Source of the DNA: Glaciecola sp038744645
GTDB taxonomy: Bacteria > Pseudomonadota > Gammaproteobacteria > Enterobacterales > Alteromonadaceae
DNA: 9,989 nucleotides
Direction: 5' to 3'
Assembly: GCA_038744645.1 (NCBI GenBank)
Contig: JBCDMA010000140.1
Coordinates: 1-9,989, forward strand
Every line of letters begins with the position of its first letter. Positions within the stretch are counted from its first letter, which is position 1. Under the pieces are notes generated by a model. The model was not told the DNA's origin. It worked only from the letters and a program-made list of their open reading frames with translations, and ran no database searches. The translations under genes and the position numbers were made by a program. Positions 1-6,750 of the stretch are shown here, piece after piece.

Positions 1-1125
1 CACATCAAACGCAAGTTCTACACCGGCTTTGATACAAGCGACAAGATAGATACCGTTGTCGAAAAATTCTTGGTCATCAATTTTTCCGTCATAGACAGGT
101 GCAGTTTCGAATCCTGTTTGACCTGTTTCTTCACGCCATGTGAGCAAATTGATGTCATCGTTTGCCCAGTCTTCCATCATAGTGCTAGAAAAAACGCCGC
201 TTAAGATATCATCCTGATGCTTTTCGAACAGCGGTCTAAATAAGGTTTTTAATTCTTCAGAAAGGGTATGTGCGGCAAGTTTCGCTGGGTTAGACAGGCG
301 ATCCATCATATGCGTGACACCGCCAATCTTTAATGCTTCAGTAATAGCTTCAAGACCATATTGAATGAGCGCTGCGGCATAATCTGGTGCAATGCCATCG
401 GCTACCATCTTTTCATAACCGGTGACAGCGGCAGCCTGTTGCATACCACAAAGGATAGTTTGCTCACCCATAAGATCAGATTTTACTTCTGCGACAAAAG
501 AGCTTTCTAACACACCTGCACGATCTCCGCCGGTGGCACTCGCAAGTGCTTTTGCAATATCCCAACCCTTGTTTTCAGGGTCGTTTTCTGGATGCACAGC
601 AATCAGTGTTGGTACACCAAATCCGCGTTTGTACTCTTCGCGTACTTCAGTACCAGGGCATTTTGGTGCACACATAACTACAGTAATGTCGCTTCGTATT
701 TGCTGGCCTTCTTCAACAATATTAAACCCATGAGAATAACCTAGCGCTGCGCCTTCTTTCATCAGCGGCATTACTGCTTCAACAACGCTTGAATGCTGCT
801 TATCAGGCGTTAGGTTGTAGACAAAATCGGCCGTAGGAATGAGCTGCTCATAGGTACCAACGGTAAAACCGTTGCCAGATGCGCGTTGAAATGAAGCTCG
901 CTTTTCGTCAATCGCTGCTTGTCGCAAGGCATAGCTTACATCTAGCCCTGAATCACGCATGTTCAAACCTTGGTTGAGACCTTGTGCGCCGCAGCCAACA
1001 ATTACGATCTTTTTCCCGATTAATGCGTTGCAACCATCGTCAAACTCTGATCTTGCCATAAAGCGGCACTGACCAAGTTGTTCTCTTTGTTTACGAAATG
1101 GAAGACTGTTGAAATAATTCGCCAT
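1..1125 (-). CDS. ilvC: Ketol-acid reductoisomerase (class II, long form), C-terminus outside window
   Basis: This cytoplasmic enzyme carries out the second step of branched-chain amino acid synthesis: NADPH- and Mg-dependent isomerisation and reduction of acetolactate or acetohydroxybutyrate. Reading the minus strand from ATG 1125 gives 375 codons, open to the window edge. The N-terminus MANYFNSLPF, the Rossmann loop GCGAQGLNQGLNMRDSG (about residues 45-60), H132 in YSHGFN, CPGTEVREEYKRGFG, and D217 and E221 in KSDLMGEQ all match the E. coli enzyme almost residue for residue. The E. coli protein is about 491 aa, so some 115 residues are missing here, including the remaining metal and substrate residues near 389-414. 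No damage is visible in the part seen. The ribosome site is weak (a GGATG about 8 nt upstream of the ATG). The gene diverges from ilvY, its known activator, across a 123-bp regulatory region. Confidence 0.97.
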   Translation of the reverse strand, partial: MANYFNSLPFRKQREQLGQCRFMARSEFDDGCNALIGKKIVIVGCGAQGLNQGLNMRDSGLDVSYALRQAAIDEKRASFQRASGNGFTVGTYEQLIPTADFVYNLTPDKQHSSVVEAVMPLMKEGAALGYSHGFNIVEEGQQIRSDITVVMCAPKCPGTEVREEYKRGFGVPTLIAVHPENDPENKGWDIAKALASATGGDRAGVLESSFVAEVKSDLMGEQTILCGMQQAAAVTGYEKMVADGIAPDYAAALIQYGLEAITEALKIGGVTHMMDRLSNPAKLAAHTLSEELKTLFRPLFEKHQDDILSGVFSSTMMEDWANDDINLLTWREETGQTGFETAPVYDGKIDDQEFFDNGIYLVACIKAGVELAFDV

Positions 1126-1167
1126 GGTGCGACATCCGTTTGTTGTGTGTGCTTATTAATAGCAGGC

Positions 1168-1196
1168 ATACTAGGGGAAAACAAATGTTGTTTAAA
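1168..1196 (-). promoter_or_regulatory. Candidate ilvC promoter
   Basis: On the minus strand, TTTAAA (1196-1191) and TAGTAT (1173-1168) are separated by exactly 17 bp, which would place the start of transcription near 1161, about 36 nt before the ATG. The -35 box is poor, as expected for a promoter that needs a LysR-type activator. The palindromes at 1207-1234 would then be centred about 54 and 65 bp upstream of the start, the usual position of LysR-family recognition sites. This is inferred from sequence only. Confidence 0.45.
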
Positions 1197-1217
1197 TTGA
1201 ATTAATTGAAATATAAT
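1188..1217 (+). promoter_or_regulatory. Candidate ilvY promoter
   Basis: A perfect -10 box, TATAAT (1212-1217), lies 18 bp after a poor -35, TTGTTT (1188-1193), giving a start near 1224 and a 25-nt leader. The -10 box sits inside the 1207-1223 palindrome, so a bound IlvY would block it. That fits the known autorepression of ilvY. Confidence 0.35.
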
Positions 1218-1234
1218 ATTTCATATTGTGAAAT
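1207..1234. promoter_or_regulatory. Candidate IlvY operator: three TGAAAT half-sites in alternating orientation
   Basis: A 17-bp palindrome, TGAAATAT-A-ATATTTCA, spans 1207-1223 and is perfect around its central base. A second dyad, ATTTCA-N5-TGAAAT, spans 1218-1234 and shares the middle half-site. The three half-sites (1207-1212, 1218-1223, 1229-1234) therefore recur every 11 bp, about one helical turn. LysR regulators bind such stacked dyads as tetramers, and IlvY is known to bind tandem operators in this intergenic region in E. coli. The region is AT-rich, so some symmetry could be chance, but the exact phasing argues otherwise. Confidence 0.6.
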
Positions 1235-1248
1235 TTTGAACCTGTCAC

Positions 1249-2133
1249 ATGGACATCCGGTCGCTGAGATTATTTCAACATCTTGCCAACTCATTGCATT
1301 TTTCAAACACGGCAGATGCAATGTACGTTTCACCCCCCACACTGTCTAGAATTATTACGCGACTCGAAGAAGAGACAAAGAGTCAACTATTCGTTAGAAA
1401 TAACAGGAGCGTAAAACTCACCAACGCAGGCCGGCTGTTATTGGCATTTGCAGATAGCGTGCTGTACGAATACGCTGAGCTAAAACAACAGCTGGACAAT
1501 GTGTCTGATAAAATCAGCGGCGAGCTTAACGTTTACTGCTCTGTTACGGCCAGTCAAAGCTATCTTCCGGAGATCCTGGATAAGCTCAGAGAACAATACC
1601 CGCTGGTAGATATTCAATTGGAAACAGGCGACCACAGTCTCGCGTTCGAACGTGTACAAAATCGACAGGCCGATTTGGCATTAGCGATATACAATGCGGA
1701 ATTTCCACAACATGTGCAGTTTCAACAAATCGATGTTGTGCCGCTCACACTGGTCGTGCCGAAAAACCTGAATATTGAGAGTGTCGAAAGTGTTGATTGG
1801 CAGCAAACAAAGGTGATATTACCGGCCAGAGATCCAGCGAAGCGCATTGTCAATCAATGGTTTGTTAAACGCGAAATACGCCCCATTGCGTATGCCAAAG
1901 TCTCGGGTAATGAGGCGATTGTAACCATGGTGTCCTTGGGGTTTGGTGTAGGTTTTGTTCCGAACATTGTGTTGCAAAATTCGGTGGTGAAATCAAAGGT
2001 AAAATCGCTTGCAGTGAGTGACATTGAAGCATACCGGCTTGGTATCTGCTATCTCAAAGAGCGTGCAAAGGAACCCTTGCTGAGAAGTATCAGTCAACTG
2101 TTTGTGCACTCATCAAATGAGCGGCTAATCTGA
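1249..2133 (+). CDS. ilvY: LysR-family transcriptional activator IlvY
   Basis: This DNA-binding regulator activates ilvC when acetolactate or acetohydroxybutyrate binds, and represses its own gene. The 294-aa protein has the normal LysR length. The winged helix-turn-helix is at about residues 1-65 (HFSNTADAMYVSPPTLSRIITRLEEE holds the recognition helix), followed by a linker helix to about 90 and a periplasmic-binding-protein-like effector domain to about 290. Similarity to E. coli IlvY is visible along the whole length: MDIRSLRLFQHLA, LFVRNNRSVKLT, SGELNVYCSVTASQSYLPEILD, and VSGNEAIVTMVSLGFGVGFVPNIVL. The start at 1249 matches the family N-terminus, although the upstream sequence CCTGTCAC has no Shine-Dalgarno, which is consistent with low expression. 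Divergent placement against ilvC supports the assignment strongly. Confidence 0.93.
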   Translation: MDIRSLRLFQHLANSLHFSNTADAMYVSPPTLSRIITRLEEETKSQLFVRNNRSVKLTNAGRLLLAFADSVLYEYAELKQQLDNVSDKISGELNVYCSVTASQSYLPEILDKLREQYPLVDIQLETGDHSLAFERVQNRQADLALAIYNAEFPQHVQFQQIDVVPLTLVVPKNLNIESVESVDWQQTKVILPARDPAKRIVNQWFVKREIRPIAYAKVSGNEAIVTMVSLGFGVGFVPNIVLQNSVVKSKVKSLAVSDIEAYRLGICYLKERAKEPLLRSISQLFVHSSNERLI

Positions 2134-2240
2134 GATGTAGACAACAAATTATGTCCAACGTTTTATCATTGCTCCGTTCACAGTTTATGGACTGCAAGAC
2201 AACTTATCTCAGGTATAAATGCAAATGAGTCTGATTTAGC

Positions 2241-2269
2241 TTGACAATTCAATAAACCCATCTTGTAAT
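2241..2269 (+). promoter_or_regulatory. Strong sigma70-type promoter for the 2480-4596 operon
   Basis: A perfect -35, TTGACA (2241-2246), and TGTAAT (2264-2269, five of six consensus bases) are separated by the ideal 17 bp. Transcription would start near 2276, leaving a leader of about 204 nt before the start codon at 2480. No other promoter of this quality was found in the window. Confidence 0.6.
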
Positions 2270-2363
2270 TGAGCGCAAATAAAAAGCAAGTAGTTGTTTT
2301 AACATCGCGAAAATAAGATTAATAAAAGCCATTTATGATAGTCATCGCTTTCAAAGGACTCAA

Positions 2364-2423
2364 ATGATATTGCCTGTGGCGCATGCTTTATCCTTTGGCC
2401 ATAAACATCGCTTTTCAGCTTGA
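2364..2423 (+). CDS. Possible 19-codon leader ORF
   Basis: An ATG at 2364 follows a good Shine-Dalgarno, AAAGGA (2353-2358), at 5-nt spacing and opens a frame of 19 codons (MILPVAHALSFGHKHRFSA) ending in TGA at 2421-2423. It lies inside the predicted leader of the downstream operon, 56 nt before its start codon. CAAAGGA (2352-2358) is exactly complementary to TCCTTTG (2391-2397) inside the ORF, so the ribosome site could be hidden in a hairpin. The peptide resembles nothing recognised. Three histidines are the only compositional oddity. It may simply be chance; the ribosome site and the location are the only support. Confidence 0.25.
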   Translation: MILPVAHALSFGHKHRFSA

Positions 2424-2479
2424 ACATAGACCTCTGCTGCGCTTCGCGCCAACAAATTTTTCTCAAATGACGGATACAT

Positions 2480-3613
2480 ATGGATTTAAATAATCAAAAA
2501 GTCGACTCTGTAATGTCGACAAGACTGTGGGGTAAACGTCCGCGGAGTCTGGGCGGTAATGCCAAAAGAGGCGTTCACGGAGATAGTGTTTTTGGTGACT
2601 TTGTCGTTTTGCAATGCGATGGGATAGTAGGGATTGGTCCATCGTCAGCGACTAAGGAAGATGCGGAAGCGCTCATGCAAAAACCAATGAGAGAGCTGTT
2701 TCTTTCCAATTATCGCGTAGTGCCGCAGTTTCGCATGTTTGAATACCCGCTTCTGGATTGGTTAGGCAAGAAAATGAATTGTCCAGTTTGGAAGTTTTTT
2801 GCACGCGAAGAATCAACACCGGATGCAGGTGTGCCCGCGTATGCAAGTTCTATATACTTTGACGACTTAGAAGCGGATTCGCCACAAAGAGGTATTCAGC
2901 AGCTATGCGACAATGCCAAGCACGATTGGGAAGCCGGGCATCGTGCGTTTAAAATAAAAGTTGGTAGGGGAGCATACCAAATGGAGCTCCTGCAAGGGCT
3001 CAAACGCGATATCGATGTTATCTGTGCAATCAGGGAAACGGTTGGGCCGGATGCAGGGTTAATGATTGATGCAAATAATGGGTACAATATAAATCTCGCG
3101 AAGACTTTACTAACAGAAACTGCTGCATGCAATCTGCAGTTTTTCGAAGAACCATTCCATGAAGATATACAAGTAACCCCTAAATTTAGAGACTGGATTA
3201 AGGAGGAGGATCTTGGCGTTCTTCTCGCCGATGGGGAAGGTAAACGTTCGCCGGATGTCATTCCACTCGCACTCAAAGGTGCCATTGACATTCTCCAATT
3301 AGACATACGCTGGCATGGCTTCAATAACCTGCTAGACCTCGAAGATGAATTAGAGGGATCTAACGTCATACAATCACCGCACAATTACCCTGGATGCTAC
3401 GGCAACTATGCAACCGCGCAAATAGCACCTGCAATCAGTCGCTTTATGTACATTGAGTGGGATGAAGTTTCCTTTCCTGCGCTAGACGTCTCAGGATATT
3501 CATTGAAAGACGGCCGATGCTTTGTTCCAGATATGCCAGGTATGGGCATCAATATGGACATGGATTTATTTGGGCGAGAAATGATGAAAAATGGATGGAG
3601 CATAAGTACATGA
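2480..3613 (+). CDS. Enolase-superfamily protein, mandelate racemase subgroup (probable sugar-acid dehydratase-like enzyme)
   Basis: The 377-aa length is normal for the mandelate racemase/muconate lactonizing enzyme family, whose members abstract the proton next to a carboxylate using a Mg-bound barrel active site. An N-terminal capping domain (about residues 10-125) is followed by the (beta/alpha)7-beta barrel. Visible catalytic motifs in order are KIK at 158-160 (KxK bases), D197 in MIDANNGY, E223/E224 in FFEEPF and E253 in LLADGEG as metal ligands, D275 in QLDIRWHG and H301 in SPHNYP as a likely Asp-His dyad. All are intact, so the enzyme should be active. The closing segment (EWDEVSFPALDVSGY, then FVPDMPGMGI) is typical of an uncharacterised dehydratase-like branch. 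The substrate cannot be read from the sequence; a sugar acid is the usual guess. The start at 2480 has a weak ribosome site; ATG 2513 is an alternative. Its stop overlaps the next start (ATGA). Confidence 0.85.
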   Translation: MDLNNQKVDSVMSTRLWGKRPRSLGGNAKRGVHGDSVFGDFVVLQCDGIVGIGPSSATKEDAEALMQKPMRELFLSNYRVVPQFRMFEYPLLDWLGKKMNCPVWKFFAREESTPDAGVPAYASSIYFDDLEADSPQRGIQQLCDNAKHDWEAGHRAFKIKVGRGAYQMELLQGLKRDIDVICAIRETVGPDAGLMIDANNGYNINLAKTLLTETAACNLQFFEEPFHEDIQVTPKFRDWIKEEDLGVLLADGEGKRSPDVIPLALKGAIDILQLDIRWHGFNNLLDLEDELEGSNVIQSPHNYPGCYGNYATAQIAPAISRFMYIEWDEVSFPALDVSGYSLKDGRCFVPDMPGMGINMDMDLFGREMMKNGWSIST

Positions 3614-4596
3614 CGACTCGAAAATTAATCCTCCAAGATCCAAAAGAAAATGAAAAGTTTGAGCAAACATGCCAACGCAAGGTAGACAAATCGCTGACTT
3701 TGATTGAAGAGCAGGGTTTTCTTGAGTATACCGGTGAATACGGGCCTGAGATAACAACCTTTATCCCCTTCGTAGCGTGGCTAAAACAAGAAGGGTATTT
3801 ATCAGGTAAAAAAATCGTTACCTATTCAGGAATGAAACCCTACTATTTCTTTTTAGCGGATTCTGAGTATGAAGAAAAGGCTGAGTCTAGAAAGTATGTC
3901 CCAGAACCAGAACGATATTGGCCAAATAATCAAACAGGTACAGCCCGCGCGTGTCGTTGGCACCGATATCCTGATTTTCGAGAACACTACGCTAAGTCCG
4001 ACTTGACATTTGACAAGCCTGTAATATTTATTCAAAACAAGTTTACTGTTGAATGGGATATTGGCCCGGTCCACTTTTTGCCCATTGCTCCACTTGACGA
4101 GCTATTGCACCTTACAAAGAACAGGTTCACCATTGTCTATAGTCGGCCTCGAAGTAGTTACAAGGGATACTCTTCAGATCGAAATCACCCTTGTGAATAT
4201 CCTGACAGGCGTTTTACAGATCGTCATTCTCATGTTATTGATTTTGAGAAAGAGTGTGAAAGACAGGGAAGAAATTACAATCAGTTCAAATTAGAGATCT
4301 TAGCGAGGTCACAGATCTACGTCGGCGTTCAGGGCGGCTCAAGCCATGTTTTAGCTTGCTTTAAAAATAGCGTGTTGCTGTTACTTCATCAAGAACATGG
4401 AAATGGTCAAGAATACCCATTTGCCTATGCAAATGGTCCATATAAATATTTATCAGACCCCGCTCCGACTTTGCTCGTTGCACGCAATAATAAGGATTTT
4501 GCAGAGGCGGCGAGGTGTATTGGCAGGACAAAAGTAGACGACACGGGGATTCATGTCCCATTTACGAGGAAAATAATCACAAAATTAAGGATGTAA
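3610..4596 (+). CDS. Unrecognised 328-aa protein, weakly glycosyltransferase-like
   Basis: I do not recognise this protein with confidence. The chosen ATG at 3610 overlaps the preceding stop as ATGA and has GGAG (3597-3600) at 9 nt, so translational coupling is likely. An earlier in-frame ATG at 3517 would overlap the dehydratase-like gene by almost 100 bp and is rejected; 3595 is possible. It is a soluble protein without signal peptide or membrane segment. Features: an aromatic stretch EITTFIPFVAWLKQ then KKIVTYSGMKPYYFF (48-81), a basic/aromatic middle (EPERYWPNN, RWHRYPDFREHY, 99-127), beta strands PVIFIQNKF and FTIVYSRPR (137-181), and a glycine-rich block YVGVQGGSSHVLACF (237-251) followed by LLLLH and EYPFAYANGPY. 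A strand-GGSS-helix block late in the protein resembles the donor-binding half of GT-B glycosyltransferases. A role on a sugar or glycan is inference only, supported mildly by the sugar-acid-enzyme neighbour. Confidence 0.65.
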   Translation: MTTRKLILQDPKENEKFEQTCQRKVDKSLTLIEEQGFLEYTGEYGPEITTFIPFVAWLKQEGYLSGKKIVTYSGMKPYYFFLADSEYEEKAESRKYVPEPERYWPNNQTGTARACRWHRYPDFREHYAKSDLTFDKPVIFIQNKFTVEWDIGPVHFLPIAPLDELLHLTKNRFTIVYSRPRSSYKGYSSDRNHPCEYPDRRFTDRHSHVIDFEKECERQGRNYNQFKLEILARSQIYVGVQGGSSHVLACFKNSVLLLLHQEHGNGQEYPFAYANGPYKYLSDPAPTLLVARNNKDFAEAARCIGRTKVDDTGIHVPFTRKIITKLRM

Positions 4597-4646
4597 AATC
4601 GTGAAAAGGGCAAGCATTGATAGCCTTACCTGACTAACGTTAGCAT

Positions 4647-4687
4647 AAAAAAGTAAGGCAGCTGATCTATCCGTTCCCTTGCCTTAC
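4647..4687 (-). terminator. Intrinsic terminator of the VOC lipoprotein-antiporter operon
   Basis: Reading the minus strand, GTAAGGCA (4687-4680) pairs perfectly with TGCCTTAC (4660-4653) across a 19-nt loop, and a run of six T follows at once (4652-4647). The left arm lies in the last codons of the antiporter gene and the stop codon is in the loop. A third copy of the arm at 4623-4629 can pair with 4653-4659 instead, around a loop holding the palindrome CTAACGTTAG (4634-4643). No T-run serves the plus-strand gene. Confidence 0.65.
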
Positions 4688-5998
4688 GCGCTCATTCTCG
4701 TTTGTGGTAGAAAAGTTGAAACTGAATACTATGCTCAGTAGACCAAATCCGAGGATTAACATGGGGTACCAGCAGTAGGGCGTGACAGCAAGCGGCGATA
4801 TACCCGCGATTGCCGCGGCGCTCAATAACTGTGCGCCATAGGGCACGATCCCCTGAAAACCACACGAAAACACATCCAACAGGCTAGCAGTGCGTCTGGG
4901 ATCGATCCCATATTCCTCATTTAAATCTTTGGCAATGGGGCCTGCAGTCACGATGGCGATGGTGTTGTTTGCTGTAGATATATCCAGAAAACTAACTAGG
5001 CCAGCGATACTGAATTCTGCGCCTTTTTTTGATGTTACGCGCGTAGTGAGTCTGTCCATCAGCCAGGTCATCCCGCCATATCGCTGCATCAATGCAACAA
5101 TACCTCCTATTGTGATAGCGATGATCGCAAGTTCCTGCATCCAACCAATGCCTTTTTGCGTGCTTTGTAGCATTGACAGTACAGTGAATTCACCTTGCAA
5201 AACGCCAATTGTCGCCGCTGTTGCGATGCCAATGGATAAAACTGCAATGACGTTGAAACCGCTTAGCGCCGCTACGATGATCACGATGTATGGCAGGACT
5301 TTTAATGGTTCATAGTTTGAAGATTGAATTGCATGTGTGCCGCTGACATCAACCATCAACAATAGGATCATAGTAATCAAAGAAGCTGGCACAGCAACGA
5401 TCAAATTAACTTTAAATTTATCTGTCAGCTTTACGCCCTGACTCCGCGTTGCGGCAATGGTGGTATCAGACACAAAAGACAGGTTATCGCCGAACATAGC
5501 ACCGCCGACAACGATACCCAATGCTAATGGAATGGGCACGCCAAGGCTCTCGGCAAGGCCTACGCCAATAGGGGATAACGCCGTAACAGTGCCCATTGAG
5601 GTGCCCATAGCAAATGCGATGAAGCAGCAGATTAAAAATAACCCGGGGAGAATCATGTCTGTAGGTACAAATTGCAGCGCTAAATTTACCGTGGCATCTC
5701 TTGCGCCTATATCTATGGTTAACGAGTAAAAAGCGCCTGCAAGTAAGAAGATAAATACCAGCAGAATGATGCTTTTTTCACCAGCGCCTTGGCAAAACAA
5801 CTCAATCTTCTCAACGACAGGAAGCTCTTCATCCTTGGGATTGAGTAACAGCGCAAACCCAGCAGAAATGAAAAAAGCGATAAGGATTGGCATAGACGTG
5901 ATAGTGCCAGTAATGACGGCAGTCACAATGACCAATGACACAAATAGGAGGATAGGCGACAACCCCCAGAAATTTGCCTTCACATGCTGCACTAGCAC
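4667..5998 (-). CDS. Na+/H+ antiporter, NhaC family
   Basis: This inner-membrane secondary transporter probably exchanges Na+ for H+; some NhaC relatives (MleN type) exchange malate/Na+ for lactate/H+, so the substrate is not certain. The 443-aa protein is hydrophobic throughout, with roughly 10-12 membrane segments. Family marks are MGTSMGTVTALSPIGVGLA (131-149) followed by GGAMFGDNLSFVSDTTIAATRSQG (165-188), which carries the characteristic GDN and SDTT residues (D171, D178), and in the second half LDISTANNTIAIVTAGPIAKDL and SCGFQGIVPYGAQLLSAA, an inverted-repeat counterpart. The start is a GTG at 5998, directly after the upstream gene's TGA (TGAGTG). GTG codons at 5992 and 5983 are alternatives, and none has a good ribosome site, so translation is probably coupled. 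It is the second gene of a two-gene operon and ends at a strong terminator. Confidence 0.9.
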   Translation of the reverse strand: MLVQHVKANFWGLSPILLFVSLVIVTAVITGTITSMPILIAFFISAGFALLLNPKDEELPVVEKIELFCQGAGEKSIILLVFIFLLAGAFYSLTIDIGARDATVNLALQFVPTDMILPGLFLICCFIAFAMGTSMGTVTALSPIGVGLAESLGVPIPLALGIVVGGAMFGDNLSFVSDTTIAATRSQGVKLTDKFKVNLIVAVPASLITMILLLMVDVSGTHAIQSSNYEPLKVLPYIVIIVAALSGFNVIAVLSIGIATAATIGVLQGEFTVLSMLQSTQKGIGWMQELAIIAITIGGIVALMQRYGGMTWLMDRLTTRVTSKKGAEFSIAGLVSFLDISTANNTIAIVTAGPIAKDLNEEYGIDPRRTASLLDVFSCGFQGIVPYGAQLLSAAAIAGISPLAVTPYCWYPMLILGFGLLSIVFSFNFSTTNENERVRQGNG

Positions 5999-6535
5999 TC
6001 ACTCATTGCTGGAAGTGCTCTTGCTAACAGGGTTCTTACTGGCAGGGTTCTTACTAGCAGAAAGCGCAATCTGATTGCCTTCAGTGTCTTTGAATTCAGC
6101 CACCCAAAAGTCGCCAACGTCAGTTTTGGAGTAGGCGATTTTACCGCCAGAGGAAGTAGCTCTAGCCAATGTTTCGTCTATGTTTTCAACAAAGAAATAG
6201 ATTCGTGGGCCTGTTAGGGAGGGCACGTAACTGTCGCCTTTTGCAAGCGCGCCCGATATTCCTTCTCCTTTGTCATCGAACGGAAAAAGTGCCATTTCGT
6301 AGCCGTCGATGACGGTTCGTTCAAGCGTTGTTTGAAAAACCGCTTCATAGAAGCGAATCGCTCGTTCCATTTCCGTAACGGGCAATTCAAAATAAGATAC
6401 TGGATTTTGAGCCACTGGTTGACGCTCTCCGATGTCTTCAGTTTTTTTTAAGGCACATGAAGCCACACATAATATTGCCAATACAACGGTCAATATTCTA
6501 GCGAGGATACTTAACGACATTGCGCGACCTGGCAT
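5999..6535 (-). CDS. VOC (glyoxalase/bleomycin-resistance fold) domain lipoprotein
   Basis: This 178-aa protein pairs a lipoprotein signal (hydrophobic LTVVLAILCVAS, lipobox VASC with C27) with one VOC domain at about 43-160: NPVSYFELPVTEMERAIRFYEAVF, then YEMALFPFDDKGEGISGALAKGDSYVPS, then a second beta-alpha-beta half ending DFWVAEFKDTEGNQIALS. Close VOC relatives of this type are usually cytoplasmic and about 120 aa, so the lipid-anchor signal is unusual. Residue +2 after Cys is Ala, which predicts outer-membrane sorting. No enzyme activity is recognisable. The C-terminal tail SKNPASKNPVSKS is encoded by 15-bp tandem repeats. ATG 6535 and ATG 6520 are both possible starts: AGAAGG lies only 2 nt before the first, CCAGGT about 7 nt before the second. 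The shorter form gives a neater signal peptide. The antiporter gene follows with no gap. Confidence 0.8.
   Translation of the reverse strand: MPGRAMSLSILARILTVVLAILCVASCALKKTEDIGERQPVAQNPVSYFELPVTEMERAIRFYEAVFQTTLERTVIDGYEMALFPFDDKGEGISGALAKGDSYVPSLTGPRIYFFVENIDETLARATSSGGKIAYSKTDVGDFWVAEFKDTEGNQIALSASKNPASKNPVSKSTSSNE
6028..6060. repeat. 15-bp tandem repeat in the 3' end of the VOC lipoprotein gene
   Basis: CAGGGTTCTTACTGG (6028-6042) is followed by CAGGGTTCTTACTAG (6043-6057), one mismatch in 15, and the next three bases restart the unit. The preceding 15 bases (6013-6027) look like a decayed copy. The unit keeps the reading frame and encodes the repeated SKNPA/SKNPV tail. Confidence 0.8.
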
Positions 6536-6722
6536 AGCCTTCTATTCCAATAGCTGTATTCTCTACGACCTGTTCTCTCTACGATAAATGCACCAGTCAT
6601 AGTTCAACATTTTGTTTCTACTAAAAACAATCACGCTCCATAACTCACTTTACACTATGGTAAACGCGCCAAATAAATTAGCTAAAACATTGTTCTAACT
6701 CAAAAAGTAAGCTTAGAAGACT

Positions 6723-6750
6723 TTGATTGCGGGTTAAAAATCAATATCAT
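6723..6750 (+). promoter_or_regulatory. Candidate promoter of the TonB-dependent receptor gene
   Basis: TTGATT (6723-6728) and TATCAT (6745-6750) are separated by 16 bp, giving a start near 6757 and a leader of about 57 nt. A Fur-like sequence overlaps the -10 box. The prediction is from sequence only. Confidence 0.35.

Larger units (their letters stand above)
2134..2479. other. 346-bp gene-free region with promoter and leader
   Basis: No long coding region lies between ilvY and the dehydratase-like gene. The region is AT-rich. It holds a near-consensus promoter (2241-2269), a possible 19-codon ORF (2364-2423) and a small GC hairpin (2439-2449). CTGAGAT just before and across the ilvY stop region (2130-2136) has its inverse, ATCTCAG, about 70 bp later, but no T-run follows, so no intrinsic terminator for ilvY can be called. 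CATCGCTTT occurs as a direct repeat at 2343-2351 and 2406-2414. Confidence 0.7.

Noticed and set aside
422..733. 103-codon open frame on the plus strand
   Set aside because: It is antisense to ilvC, whose conserved protein sequence fully explains this stretch.
2130..2212. CTGAGAT...ATCTCAG inverted repeat as an ilvY terminator
   Set aside because: The 7-bp arms are about 70 bp apart and no T-run follows.
3517..3609. Earlier in-frame ATG for the 328-aa protein, adding 31 residues
   Set aside because: It would overlap the dehydratase-like gene by nearly 100 bp, and the extra residues are low-complexity out-of-frame translation of a conserved segment. ATG 3610 has a Shine-Dalgarno and the ATGA overlap.
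5992..6006. ATG at 6006 on the minus strand as a start for the antiporter
   Set aside because: It is out of frame and reaches a stop after four codons; the GTG at 5998 is in frame.
4890..6074. Several plus-strand open frames of about 90-140 codons
   Set aside because: They are antisense to the antiporter and VOC genes and have the composition expected of reverse reading of membrane-protein codons.
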